A DNA stretch of 64,000 nucleotides from Tenodera sinensis (Eukaryota > Arthropoda > Insecta > Mantodea > Mantidae). The stretch is taken from contig CM060962.1 in NCBI GenBank assembly GCA_030765045.1, positions 144,239,025 through 144,303,024 on the forward strand. Reading direction: 5' to 3'. A model generated the notes under the pieces. That model was not told the DNA's origin and searched no databases. It was given only the letters and a program-made list of their open reading frames with translations. This document shows, piece by piece, positions 43,878 through 55,075 of this stretch. Each line of letters begins with the position of its first letter. The first letter of the stretch is position 1. Position numbers and translations under genes: made by a program.

Positions 43878-46800
43878 TCAAACACGGTCCCCCAAACCGC
43901 TAAGGCGGATAAAATGCAATAAACGCTCTACGGCACTAGATGTATCTGCCAGCACTTCAGCAAGTGTGGCTGGCAGACCCACAGACAAACGTAACTGAGC
44001 TAAAAACTGGCACTGAATTAAAACGTGCCGCACCGTCAATGGCCCATGACAATGAGTACAGACCGGCGCAGCATCGAATCTGCTTAAAATCACTTCCTCG
44101 CCGCGAGAAGCGCGCGAGGAGGTCCTCCAGGTGACAGGGAGGGGATTCACCTCCCTGAGTTTGTTTCCCTGAATAGTCGACCACTCCGCCGTCCAACGAC
44201 AAAGGATAGAACTGCGCAAAGTCGCGCTAATATCAGCAGAGGGAACGTGAGAGCTAACACACCTGGGAGCTAAAACCGCTGCCTTCGCGGCAGCATCAGC
44301 AGCCTCGTTTCCCGGTAGGCCTACGTGTCCAGGCACCCACAAGAAGGACACGCTAGCGCCAGCACTAGCGAGGGAATGAAGGTTGTCCTGGATGCGCTGC
44401 ACTAGGGGGTGGTAGTTGTACAGCGATCGTAGGCTCTCCAACGCACTCAAGGAATCCGAACAGATAACCCAGCGTTGCAAGGCTTGCCGACGAATGTATA
44501 AAGAGCTTGGTAGATACCAAAAAGCTCAGCGGTAAAATCGAGCACTGCGCTAAAAGTCTAAAGCTAAAACTTTGGCGACCATGGATAAAAGTACATCCTA
44601 CTCCCCTATCGTCCTTCGAGCCATCAGTGTAAATAAAAGAGCTGTACGCAAACTGTGTCTGAATTTCTAAAAAGGCTGAACGGAGAACCGAAGCTGGTGT
44701 CGTGGACTTCGGCATGGACGTTAACCCCAGATCGACGGGGCTTTCTGGTCTGAGCCATGGCGGGAACTGCGTTTCGCCTTTGGGAAACGCCGCCGGTAAA
44801 GTGAAGTCCAATGTCCGAAGGAGGGAGCGAAAACGAACACCAGGGGGGAGTATGGCCAGGGAGCTCGTTGAGTATTGGTGGTCCAAGGAGTCATTAAAGA
44901 AAGAACTAAAAGACGGGTGACGCGGCAAACCAGAGAGCCTGCAGGCGTAACTGCACAGAAGTACGTCCCACCGATGAGACAGCGGGGCTTCAGCGGCTTC
45001 CGCACACATGCTGGTAACGGGGCTTGTTGGAAAAGCGCAAATACTCAAACGGATACCACGGTGATGAATGGGGTCAAGTCGTTTTAAAATCGACGGTCGA
45101 GCCGACGAATACACCATAGAACCGTAGTCAAGCTTAGATCGGACAAGAGAGCGATATAGGCTTAAAAGAACTGTCCGATCGGCTCCCCAGGATGTGCCAC
45201 ATAAAACGCGTAAAACACCAAGAGAACGTTCACACCTTGCTTTTAAATAGGAGATATGGGGCGACCAACTGAGTTTTCTGTCAAAAATCAATCTCAGGAA
45301 TTTCGTCTCGTCTGCGTAAGGAAGTACGTCGGCACCGAGATGCAGAGAAGGTGGAAGGAAGGCCTTCCGGCGCCAAAAGTTAACGCAGACAGTTTTCTCA
45401 GCGGAGAACTTAAAGCCGTTGTTGACACTCCAAGTGAACAGGTGATCTAGACACAATTGGAGGCGGCGTTGTAGGAGAGAAGTTCGTCGAGAACTTAAGT
45501 AAATGGCAAAGTCATCCACAAACAAAGAGTGTGACACACCAGCAGGAATGCACTCCACAATGGGATTAATGGCAATAGCGAATAGTGTGACGGTGAGTAC
45601 CGAGCCCTGCGGTACTCCGTTCTCTTGGGTAAAAACACGAGATAAAACCGAGCGCACCCTGACACGAAAGACTCTATCCCGCATAAACTCCCCAATAAAA
45701 AGGGGCAGGCGACCGCGAGTTCCCCAGTTATGGAGAATGCGAAGAATTCCATGCCTCCAGCAAGTGTCATAGGTCTTCTTTAGATCGAAAAATACAGCAA
45801 CCGTTTGGTTCTTCCTCAGAAAGCCATCCATGATGTAAGTGGATAACGATACCAAGTGGTCGGTCGTTGAACGGAAACGACGAAAACCGCAGTGAGCGTT
45901 GGACAGGAGATGGTGAGTTTCAAGTCACCACGTCAATTGCCCGTTGATCATTCGCTCCATCACCTTGCAAATGACACTGGTGAGGGAGACGGGACGATAA
46001 CTGGAAGGGAGATGGCGATCCTTTCCAGGTTTTAAAATCGGGACGATGGTGGCTTCACGCCAAGCGGAGGGAAATGTGGCGGTGTGCCAGATACGGTTAT
46101 ACAACTCTAAGAGGAAGAGTTTACCAGCCGAAGACAGGTGAAATATCATGAACTTGTGGATACAGTCCGGCCCTGGAGCGGAGGGTTTGGAGGAGGCCAG
46201 AGCCCACTCCAACTCCTGCATGCTGAAAAAGGCGTTATAACACTCCCGGTTAGAAACACCCGCAGCGCCGCCCGAAGCCCACGGACTGCCACTTGGCACT
46301 CATCGGTCCACCAAGGGACCGGAAAACCTTTCGGATGGCCAGACGACCGAGGTATAGCACGCTCGGCAGCCGTAAGTACAACGGATGTAAAGTGAGCTAC
46401 CATCTGGTCAACGTCTTCGAAGTCACGATCATCAAATACAGCCATGCGGGTGTAAACAGGCCAGTTCGCTCTGTTGAGACGCCAGGAGGGTATACGTGGC
46501 GAAGGTACGTGGTGAGATAGCAAGCTGATAACACAAGGGAAATGAACGCTGGAGAAGGTGTCAGAGACGACGTTCCACTCAAAACGATGTGCAAGCTGAG
46601 TGGTACAAACTGACAAGTCCAGGTGGAAGGAAGTGCCAGTAGAATCGGAAAGAGAAGTTGGTTCACCGGTATTTAGTAGAAAGAGAGCTCTGTAGGAAAA
46701 AATCTGCTAGATGTTTTCCCCTTACGCAAGCCCTACCTGAACCCCAAAGGGGGTGGTGGGCATTAAAGTCTCCCAACAAAAGAAAGGACGTTGGGAGTTG

Positions 46801-47170
46801 CGACACCAGGTGGGACAGGTCAACTATTGCGAAGGGGGAAGAAGGAGGTTAATAAACGGAACAGAGGGTAAAAGTAAAATCAGGTAAACTCAGGGTAATA
46901 GCAACAGCTTGCAAGGGAGTGATAAGATTAAGAGGTTGGTAAAAGACGTCATCACGAATTAGGAGCATGACACCTCCATGAGCAGGAATACCTGGTTCCG
47001 GGTGGGAGGTCAAAGCGCACCGGAGTAAAGCCTTTGAATGTAAAGGAGTCCTGCTGGCGAAGCTTTGTCTGCTGCAAGCACAGAACGCTAGGGGATAGCG
47101 AACTAATAAGTACTTGCAGGTCGGTCCTATGTGCACGTATGCCACGTATATTCCACTGAATTATGGACAT
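43878..47170 (-). pseudogene. I-group LINE ORF2: endonuclease, reverse transcriptase, RNase H
   Basis: Starts MSIIQWNIRGIRAHRTDLQ at 47170, the endonuclease N-terminus; the catalytic glutamate position reads LQQTKL (Gln for Glu). Reverse transcriptase blocks are KPSAPGPDCIHKFMIFHL, PVSLTSVICKVMERMI, VAVFFDLKKTYDTCWRHGIL, ENGVPQGSVLTVTLFAIAIN and the catalytic LFVDDFAIYLSS. After the thumb, an RNase H domain has IYTDGSKDDRG, VICSDSLSALES and WVPGHVGLPGNEAAD. A Cys/His block (CTHCHGPLTVRHVLIQC) follows. The open pieces, among them 47170-46952, 46616-46146, 46299-45925, 45855-44365 and 44480-43878, lie in different frames, so several frameshifts inactivate it. Confidence 0.88.
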
Positions 47171-47203
47171 CCTGGAACGAAGAGGATAAGCTGTCGATTA
47201 CGG

Positions 47204-48831
47204 TCACTTGACCAGCGGCTGCCGCTTCAATTTACCCTTCTGAGAGCGCGTGGGGCTAGGTTTGTTTGGAGCAGATGGTTCGTGCTCCATAGGCTCCACG
47301 GACGGAGGAGGCTCTGTGTCACCACTAGCAGAAGATAGAGGAGCATATCTGTTATCCGTGGAAACGGGAGGTGAAGAGACCCTTGGCGCCCGGCCATGCC
47401 CTCTGGTGTGCTGAGAGCATGAGCGCCGAGGAGGGGAAGGTGAAGCACGCTTCCAAGTGGCCGATGTCGGAGGGTCTTTACGGAAATCGCTGCGTTTCGG
47501 CTCAACTCTAAACTTCCGGGTATCGGTACTGGCAGGAAGATTCTTGGGGCTCGTACAGGTTGATGTAGAAGCTGTGGCCTGACTAGACTGAGCTAAAATA
47601 GGGGTGGTGCTAATAGGGCCAGTTTGGGTACCGACATCCCGCTTTGGCACTGGAGTTGACACAACCGAACTAAAGGTACCAAATTTGAGAATTGAAGGCT
47701 GGCGAGCAAGATGTTTATTTGCGGGCTTCAGAAAAGGATAAACGCTCCTTCACACGTAGCTCTTGTACAGCCTTCTCGTCCAGGTAACGTGGACAGTCAC
47801 GGGATGTCGCCGGGTGGGCACCTCGACAGTTTACACAGTTAGGAGCAGATGGACATGTTCCGTCATGGGCATCATTTCCACAGGTGAAACAAACAGGAAC
47901 CGAAGCCTTGCAAGAGGTCTGTGTATGGCCATAACGTTGACATTGAAAACACCGCATCGGACGCGGGATATATGGTCGAACGTTAATCACCTCATAGCCG
48001 GCCTTTAACTTCTGAGGGAGATCGAGCAGATCAAACGTAAGAAACAGAGTGCGGGTATCAACCTGCACTCCGTCACGCCCAGTGCGGACCCGATAGACAG
48101 ATGTTACTCCCTGGTCAGATAAGTATCCCTGAATCTCTTCCTCCGGCATGGTCATGTCCAGGTTTCATGGGCATTACCAAAAAGCAACATCTGACTCGCT
48201 CGCATGTACTTCATGCCAGCTTAAAGCTTTCAATTACTAACCGGGGTGCTATGCGGGACCCGACTAACGCACGATGATGCACGAAACCATTAGCATTGTA
48301 CGAACTAACACGTGGAGCGGTTTTTTAGTGAGTAACCCTGCCCCTTCAGGGCGCAGGGACCCTCACACTGTTGGCCTCAGCATGTCCGCCTCCGCCTGTA
48401 ACGGGTTTTTCCCCTCCACGGTATTAAAAAAAAAAAAAACAAAAAAAAAAAAACAAAAAAAAAAAAAAAAAAACAAAAAAACCCTCCGGCATACCATCCA
48501 ACAAGTGGGTGGTTATTACGCCCTTGGCAGAGTTGAAGCTCCTGTGCTTCTCAACACGGATAAGATATCCGTGGAGTAGTTTCGCCTTCAGCAACTTGTC
48601 GAACTGAGTGGACGTATACGTTTCAACAGGTAGCGATCCTGTTCTTAGGCGGGTACATGATTTCACCGGCCCGGCTATTTTATCGAGACCTGACTGTATT
48701 ACAAAGGGGTTTACCTTCAGAAACGTCTGAGCCTCTTCCGCCCTACTGATGACTAGGTAACGAGCGGTAGGAGCTACGTGTACCTCTATTTCATAAACTT
48801 GTCGTTTTCATTTAATAGTATTGTTTGCCAT
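47204..48831 (-). pseudogene. I-group LINE ORF1 (Gag-like), split by a retroposon
   Basis: An ATG at 48831 opens the frame; a TGA lies eight codons in. The N-terminal domain (VAPTARYLVISRAEEAQTFL, later VEKHRSFNSAKGVITTHLL) reaches 48490. There a 333-bp insertion interrupts, and the protein resumes at 48149 with MPEEEIQGYLSDQGVT. Three zinc knuckles follow: CFQCQRYGHTQTSC, CFTCGNDAHDGTC and CVNCRGAHPATSRDC. A frameshift near 47710 leads into a Ser/Pro-rich tail (47662-47204). This protein class binds the element RNA. Confidence 0.85.
48150..48482 (+). mobile_element. Poly-A retroposon inserted in the LINE
   Basis: Flanked by perfect 10-bp duplications CCTCCGGCAT (48140-48149 and 48483-48492). 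It ends in an A-rich tail with regularly placed C residues (48427-48481). The body is non-coding and contains CCTTCAGGGCGCAGGGACC. No tRNA, 5S or 7SL promoter was recognised, so it is a SINE of unknown head or a 5'-truncated LINE 3' end. It is the youngest layer of the nest. Confidence 0.75.
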
Positions 48832-49569
48832 AGAAAGTAGGCTATAAATTTCGTCCCCCAGTGCTCCCCACCCACCACGGAGCCCAACAAGGGGTCATCC
48901 CACTGGGATGACAGGGCTACACAGGGGATATAGCGGGCTCGCCGTCCCACTCACCCTGGAGTTCGGTGCACTACCTAGTCCTGGCCGATTGACTAGGGGT
49001 GGGTTAGTCCCTAGCCTCCCGTTTAGATGAAGCAGTAACCAAAGCGGTCTATTTGAAATGCGCACCCTCCCCGAATTCAGAAACAAACTGGCCCGAGCTC
49101 CGATACGCATCCCTCAACCACCAGGATAAACCTTTCCACCGACACGGGTCTCCACGCACGGCCTACACGTGGGTGGGCGATTTGACTGGCTCCCTCACCA
49201 CTAAGAGGAACCCACTTTGAGGGAGTCAGTTGGGTCGCGGCCCCTGGTGCGCCAAACCCGGACCTACCGTAGTAGGTCCCCCTAGGGGGGGGGGCAAGGT
49301 GGCGAGAACTAATGCTAAGTCATGTTGTCATGCAGTGAATCCCGTTTCCATCCTTTCATTATATGTATGTGCGTAGGGAATAATGAGTGCGTTATCTGAG
49401 AGGTTTATTTTAACAAAGATAAAGTGCAGGTCAACGTTTTGAGCAGCACGATTATAGCAACGCTTGCCTGCCCACCAGTAGTTGTGTCGTGGTCTTCAAA
49501 CGTAACAGTGTTGCAAACTGGTTCCCACCAAATTAAATTAGGCATGTAAAATATTAAAACGCTCTTCAA

Positions 49570-50570
49570 ATGCCGAAAATAAAACCAACTTTGAGTGCTA
49601 GATTAATTAATTTACAGAAAGAGCTTTCTACAGATAATAGGATACTGTTTTGTGGAGCGTGTGAGAAAAATGTAGGGAGTGAGAAAAGATTTCAAATAGT
49701 TCAGCACATAAACACAGCAAAATATAAGGAGAATTTTATTTAAAAAAACAAACAAACAAACAAACAAACAAACAAAACTCGCAAACAAAGAACCTGTTCA
49801 AAAAGAGCTAGGAGAGTGTTTAGGAAGTAGGGTTGCTGAATTTTCCTATGATTTGTGCCAAGCTGCTGATATTTCCTTGTTCAAAATTAAAAATCCGACA
49901 GTTAAAAACTTTCTTAGCAAGTACAGTCGACAACATGTGCCTGAAGAAACTAAACTGAGTAAGACTTACATAGGACATTGTTACAATAACGTATTGTCAA
50001 ATATACAAAATGAATTAGCGCATCAGTTTGTGTGGTTGTCTGTTGATGAAACCCCTGATTCTGAGCGTCGTTCTGTTGCTAATATAATCGTGGGTACTTT
50101 AAATAATGAACAAACGACTGCACCTTATCTTCATGTGTGCGAATTGTTGGCCACTGACAATGTAAATGTGACCCAGTTTGTGATGGACTCTTTGAAATTA
50201 CTATGGCCATGTGGAATCAAATACGACCGGTTACTTTTATTTGTTACTGATGCAGGTCCTTATATGGTAAAATCAGGACAAACTCTGAAAGGTATTTTTC
50301 CTAACTTAATTCATACAACTTGTTTGGCACACGCTCTTCATCGCATTTCTGAGACAATACGTGATTCTTTCCCACTGGTAGATAGATGTGTGTCCAGTAC
50401 AAAGAGAATTTTTGTTAAATCTCCTAAAAGAGTTAAGTTGTTTAGATCAACAGCACCTAATATCCGACTTCCTCCTGCACCAGTGTTAACTCATTGGGGA
50501 ACATGGATCGATGCAGTTTTATATTATGCTGAGCACATAGAAATAGTCGAAGAAGTTGTTAATTCATTGA
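49570..50570 (+). pseudogene. hAT transposase, copy 1 (CGGBP1-like finger type), truncated
   Basis: The ATG at 49570 opens MPKIKPTLSARLINLQKEL with a CGGBP1/BED-like finger (LFCGACEKNVGSEKRFQIVQ, then H residues). A stop near 49740 is followed by a (CAAA)n tract (49741-49775). The frame reopens before EPVQKELGECLGSRVAEFSY and runs without a stop past 50570. Core blocks include WLSVDETPDSERRSVANIIV, LLLFVTDAGPYMVKSGQTLK, TTCLAHALHRISETIRDSFP and APVLTHWGTWIDAVLYYAEH. The C-terminal dimerisation domain is absent because the element ends at 50570. The protein is close to the copies at 54.1-55.1 and 61.2-62.7 kb. Confidence 0.85.
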
Positions 50571-50639
50571 ACTATGACACGGATTCTACGTGACGAGTCT
50601 AAGAAATATGTCCAATACAATTAGTGTCAATAAAGTCAA

Positions 50640-50965
50640 ATGGTTAATTATTTCACTAACTGTCGTGCAAACGTTGTATGAACAATGCTGTAATGCATTT
50701 CTACCTTAATTCGAATGAATTTACTCATAATTTAATGTTAACGTGACATTGCCAAATCTCTCTTAGCAATTAAACTTTGCAATGACATTTATATCCATTC
50801 GTCAAGTAGCTAGTTGGCTCCAAATATTTGACACAAATTATTTTCTTTCGGCGAAACGGTTGTTTATTAACAATAATTGTATTGTACATATTTGTTACAC
50901 TCATCATGTGGAATCCCTGGTTAACGTGTGGTCAAAGCAGTACCTTCCACCTGTATAATAACAGC
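50640..50965 (+). repeat. Dispersed repeat family B, copy 2
   Basis: Homologous to 32740-33065 over ordered blocks (GTCAAGTAGCTAG, CGGCGAAACGGTTGTTTATT, TACATATTTGTTACACTCAT, CAGTACCTTCCACC). It lacks the AC/AT microsatellite present in copy 1. It lies directly next to the truncated hAT. Confidence 0.7.
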
Positions 50966-51214
50966 ACATTAAATGTTAAAAAGTCTATATTGATATTTCC
51001 TGCGAAAGTAAGAAAAATGTGAATGCAACAGACACACAACTAACGTTTTGTCTGCTTTATTTCGAAACGTAATTGCTTTGAGCTCCTGCACACAGGCATA
51101 CAAATACAAAACAGTACCAACTACGAGATAAACCACAATCGTCGCGAAACATAACTCATCTCCCCTTCTGAGAAGAAACTTCCTTTGAAGTCGAGCGACA
51201 ATTCGAGCGTAAAG

Positions 51215-51650
51215 AATTTTTTTATTATAATTATTATTGTTGTTGTAGTTGTTGTTGTAGTTGTTGTAGCTGTTGTAGTTGTTGTTGTAGTTGTAGTTGT
51301 TGTAGTTGTTGTTGAAGTAGTAGTTGTAGTTGTTGTAGTTGTTGTAGTTCTTGTTGTTGTAGTTGTTGTAGTTCTTGTTGTAGTTCTTGTTGTTGTAGTT
51401 GTTGTTGTTGTAGTAGTTGTTGCTGTTGTTGTAGTTGTTGTTGTAGTAGTTGTTGTTGTAGTTGTTGTTATTATTGTTATTATTGTTATTATTATTGTTA
51501 TTATTATTATTGTTATTACTACTATCACTATCACTATCTCTATCACTATCACTATCACTAATCCTTATCCTTATCCTTATCCTTATCGGCGGCGCCGGCG
51601 GCGGCAGCGGCAGCGGCAGCAGCAGCAGTTGTAGTAGTAGTAGTATTTAC
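51215..51650. repeat. Compound microsatellite cascade
   Basis: An ordered series of simple repeats: TTA, then mixed TTG/TAG units (about 51235-51465), TTA/TTG (to 51510), CACTAT hexamers (about 51520-51560), CTTATC hexamers (51565-51590), then GGC/GGCA/GCA units and finally AGT (to about 51645). Neighbouring blocks differ by single-base changes, as expected if each motif arose from the previous one. Confidence 0.93.
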
Positions 51651-53586
51651 AAGCACTAACTTCCACATTACTGTCGCAGACAGTAACCACAGCAAGGGTT
51701 TTTTTCCCTAGTCATTAACGTGCAGAAATACTATATGAAATGAAATGCGCTGTCAAAATGTGTGATTTTTTAATGCTACCCTGGATACACACACTGCATA
51801 CTGGAATAGGCTAGGGCTAGAGTACACATTTCTGCAACGACAGAAATAAAATATATTGAACCATTCATATTCGAAGTTTTGGAATATTCTAACTTTAAAA
51901 TTGATTAAGTTGGTAAATTAAACCTTCCCGAATCACTGTTTTCCTTACACTCAGTAATCCTTGGTTAGAAATCCTCTTGAACTGGAGGTGCCTCTTCTTG
52001 GACATTTGAACGATCTCTGACATTATTCACAGTCGGATATTCAGAGCAGACTACATAACAACATAGCAAGTAGTGGTATAGTGTTAGGTCATTTTCAGAC
52101 AACACAGTATGTGATCCTTTCGTGTGCCTGAAGTCTATATAAGATCGCATAGGGACGGGATGTTTCGCTACAATTGAGTAATGAGATCTCTTATGATGTT
52201 TCTCTGATGGTAGGTATCGCCCACTTTGTGACTGTTTTTCTGCCTGTAGATGGAAATGGATAAACAGGACATATCATCCTATGGGAACAAGAGGTAATCA
52301 GGAAGCGCATGTTCTCCCAGTAGATACACAGGTAATTATACAGCGAGGTCCTTGTTTCCGACACTAAAGGGCTTGTCTGATTAGCCTGTTTGCCAACATA
52401 ACACCTTCCTCCCTGGTGTTCTCACTAACATCGAGACGTGCAGGGTACTATCGTTGTACTAACTGCAGCACATGTTCAACATTAATCACACATCAGAGAA
52501 TCCCTCGACATTATGAAAATAACGTTTTTCGAGAAGGAATGACGCTTAACTCCATGTTATGTATTGAAAATTGGCAAACACACATTGCAGCCCGTTCATC
52601 CTATTAAGTGAAATAATTGATTCGTCTGTGAAATCAGTATTGCCGATCTTTGGCGTAAATAGCGTTTTCACATTCTACACTAAATTTATAAAATAGTCTT
52701 TTACCGACAAATATCAAAATTCGGCACTCATGTTCCGTTTCAAAAAATGTTTTAAATACCATTTTGTAGCCACGAGATTCAAGTTGTGCAAAACCAGAAG
52801 GATTCAGCCAGGGAAACGTGTGCTGAAAGGCGAAGCGCAACTGCTGCCTGCACAATATCACTGTTTTGCACATGTTGTTTGCACATAGTACTAAAGTTTC
52901 TTAATACTTTATAAGGCACTAAAATACACTAAATACGTTGTATGAAACAATTTTAAAAGGTGTAGGTTACAATTGGACAATTAAGCTTGTGTAATTCTCA
53001 GACTCACTCTGTTATAATCCTTCTATGCTCCTGGCCAAGGTATAATCTTCCCCCATCATTCTTAATACAACTTCGGCTTCCTTTAACATCCGACGGGTGT
53101 CAATTAAGAGAACTCTAGCTCACTCGGAAAAAGAGCTAGGTCTATTAAGTACAATCCACAATTCCAACTTCAGAATAAACCCTTGCTTATACCTAGACAT
53201 ACAAACCCCAAACACACAATCTTGCCATTCCCTTCTTTGTGATGCACATGGTCCAAGTTAAGGTTGACGCACACTAACCGTCGCGAGAAGAGCGGGAAGA
53301 AGGGTCGTATTCGTGTTATTAAACGGTCAAATGCATACTGGCCCCACAGATAGCATTTTCCTTCCGGTCTTTCCGAGGATGTTCCGGGACATGACCCTCG
53401 TGGAAGTTTCCGCTGGTGTCGGGTGGCTTTCGTAAACGCTTGCTAGATTGGGCATGCATTCGGCTCCTTCAATATACTGCTTATCACTATTTCTATGTAA
53501 ATACATGTGCTTTCCCTATAACTAAAATGATAAATATCCATGAATTAGAACCTTAGCTATGTATAATGACATATTATTGTTATAAC
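51651..53586. other. About 1.9 kb with no gene recognised
   Basis: No coding content, tandem repeat or element end identified. A GC-richer block at about 53250-53460 is unassigned. Confidence 0.35.
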
Positions 53587-53935
53587 GGGTGATCCAAAAG
53601 ACTCCGAACCGGCTACGCTGTGCTTTGACTGTACGCGTTCTGGGCGCCCGTCGCTGACTGCCGGTATTGTGGAATAGCGCGGATAAAACCATACATCTTA
53701 AAACTACTTTTAAAGGCTTTACTTACAAATGTTATTAAAGGAGATGCTGAAACTGGCCACTGTCGTCCATACATTTTGGCACCTCTTTAGGAAACCATCC
53801 ATCACTCGCCGTAGTTCACGTTGAGAAATGCTGGCAATTTCCTGGCGGATATTTTGTTTTAATTCTTCCAGGGTGTGTGGGTTTGTCATATACACCTTAT
53901 GCTTTAAGTTACTCCGAGATAGAAATCGCAATCAC
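53587..53935 (-). pseudogene. Mariner/IS630-group transposase C-terminus with element end
   Basis: The minus-strand frame at 53931-53719 encodes KHKVYMTNPHTLEELKQNIR, then EIASISQRELRRVMDGFLKR, the standard C-terminal end of mariner-like DDE transposases downstream of the last catalytic residue. About 130 bp further, the plus strand reads GGGTGATCCAAAAGACTCC at 53585-53603. This is a mariner-like terminal inverted repeat word that would close the element's 3' end. The 5' part is missing beyond 53935. Confidence 0.7.
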
Positions 53936-54072
53936 CTGGAAATCTTAGCAAATCGCACTTTCACTTGGCGAGCTGAGTTACCACATACGAATCATAAATA
54001 AATAGACGCTGTGCCCAGATGAGCCATAATACACTTTGTGACTAAGTACAGCACTACACTAGCGGTAATAAC

Positions 54073-55075
54073 TAGGGCTCGGAAGTTCATCCCCTAAAAA
54101 CACTGAAATATGCATGCAAATATGCTCTTAAAAACTTCAAAATATGCCAAGAAATATGCACTATTTCATTAGAACAGTTCATGTCCCTTTGCAGTACACG
54201 AGTTAGTGTAAACAATAAAGTTAGCTTACTCCTTAGACGTTGAAGCAGAAGTGGTTCCGCTGCTAGTATTAACTGCTAAATTGCAGTTTACAACCAACAC
54301 TACACACATTTTCAACAGTAAAACGTCGTCTATTGTCTGGTAAAACACTTTTGTAACGTGAAAAACTTCTTTACATGTCACAAGACGTTATAGGGGCATA
54401 TTTAAATGATGTTAACTGCTTCACAGAGGGAGTCAAGTCTCTTGGTGTGACAGATGGTTTTCTTTCGAGGATGTCTCGAATATCGCACATCTGTTTATAA
54501 CCAGAATTTTTTGAAATTACATAACTCACTTTCTCTTTCACTTTTTGTCCTATGCTACCAGGAACCGAACTTAGATCACATATTGTTCTTTTCAGAGACA
54601 GTAAGTGATTCACGCAAAGGATATCCTACAGCTTCCAATGCCATTATGGCTGTTGGTAAGAAAGAAAAATGGGCAGATATGAAACTAAGATCCTCTTCTA
54701 ACCGAGTGCCTGAGAATATTTTGTACAGTTTCTATTGATGAGGCACCTTTCGAGTCCAATGAATTAACAACCTCTTCGACTATTTCTATGTGCTCAGCAT
54801 AATATAAAACTACATCGACCCATGTTCCCCATCGAGTTAACACCGGTGCAGGAGGAAGTCGGATACTAGGTGCTTTTTGATCTAAACAACTTAACTCTTT
54901 TAGGAGATTTAACAAAAATTCTCTTTGTACTGGACACAAATCTATCTACCAGTGGGAAAGAATCGCGTATTGTCTCAGAAATGCGATGAAGAGTGTGTGC
55001 CAAACAAGTAACATGAATTAAGTTAGGAAAAATACCTTTCAGCGTTTTTCCTGATTTTACCATATAAGGTAAATA
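54073..55075 (-). pseudogene. hAT element copy 3, 5'-truncated, same family as copies 1 and 2
   Basis: The plus strand begins TAGGGCTCGGAAGTTCATCC at 54073, the 3' inverted repeat of this hAT family. The minus-strand gene reads from 55063 (MVKSGKTLKGIFPNLIHVT) through LPPAPVLTRWGTWVDVVLYY to a stop at 54685. Other frames follow (54613-54371) with SPRDLTPSVKQLTS-like dimerisation sequence. Sequence upstream of the MVKSG block is lost at about 55075. Where copy 2 has a (CT)n expansion, this copy has only a few bases, so that expansion is specific to copy 2. Confidence 0.82.

Larger units (their letters stand above)
43631..49293 (-). mobile_element. Full-length I-group non-LTR retrotransposon
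   Basis: Bounded by perfect 10-bp target duplications GCAAGGTGGC (43621-43630 and 49294-49303). In its own sense it begins with C/G-rich 5' UTR (CCCCCTAGGGGGACCTAC), then ORF1 (48831-47204), ORF2 (47170-43878) and a 3' UTR with GGGCGCTAATGACCGTAGCA. It ends in a TAC-repeat tail (CCTACTACTACTG) rather than poly-A, as in I-group elements. It contains a later retroposon insertion at 48150-48482. Confidence 0.88.
43351..50578 (+). mobile_element. hAT element copy 1, split by a LINE and lacking its 3' end
   Basis: The left end, TAGGACTAGGAAGTTCATGC at 43359, matches the left end of the complete copy at 60518. The 5' non-coding part (43359-43620) resumes at 49294 after a LINE insertion. The paralogous copy is continuous across this point (near 60925). 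The transposase (49570-50570) then breaks off inside the gene. Despite lacking the 3' inverted repeat, the fragment is bordered by ACTATGAC at 43351-43358 and again at 50571-50578, the hAT duplication length. Confidence 0.8.

Noticed and set aside
48424..48490. Poly-Phe/Lys coding frames over the A-rich tract
   Set aside because: The tract is the poly-A tail of a retroposon flanked by CCTCCGGCAT duplications.
51185..51634. Poly-Val, poly-Thr and poly-Leu frames
   Set aside because: They are readings of GTT/GTA/ATT trinucleotide repeats.
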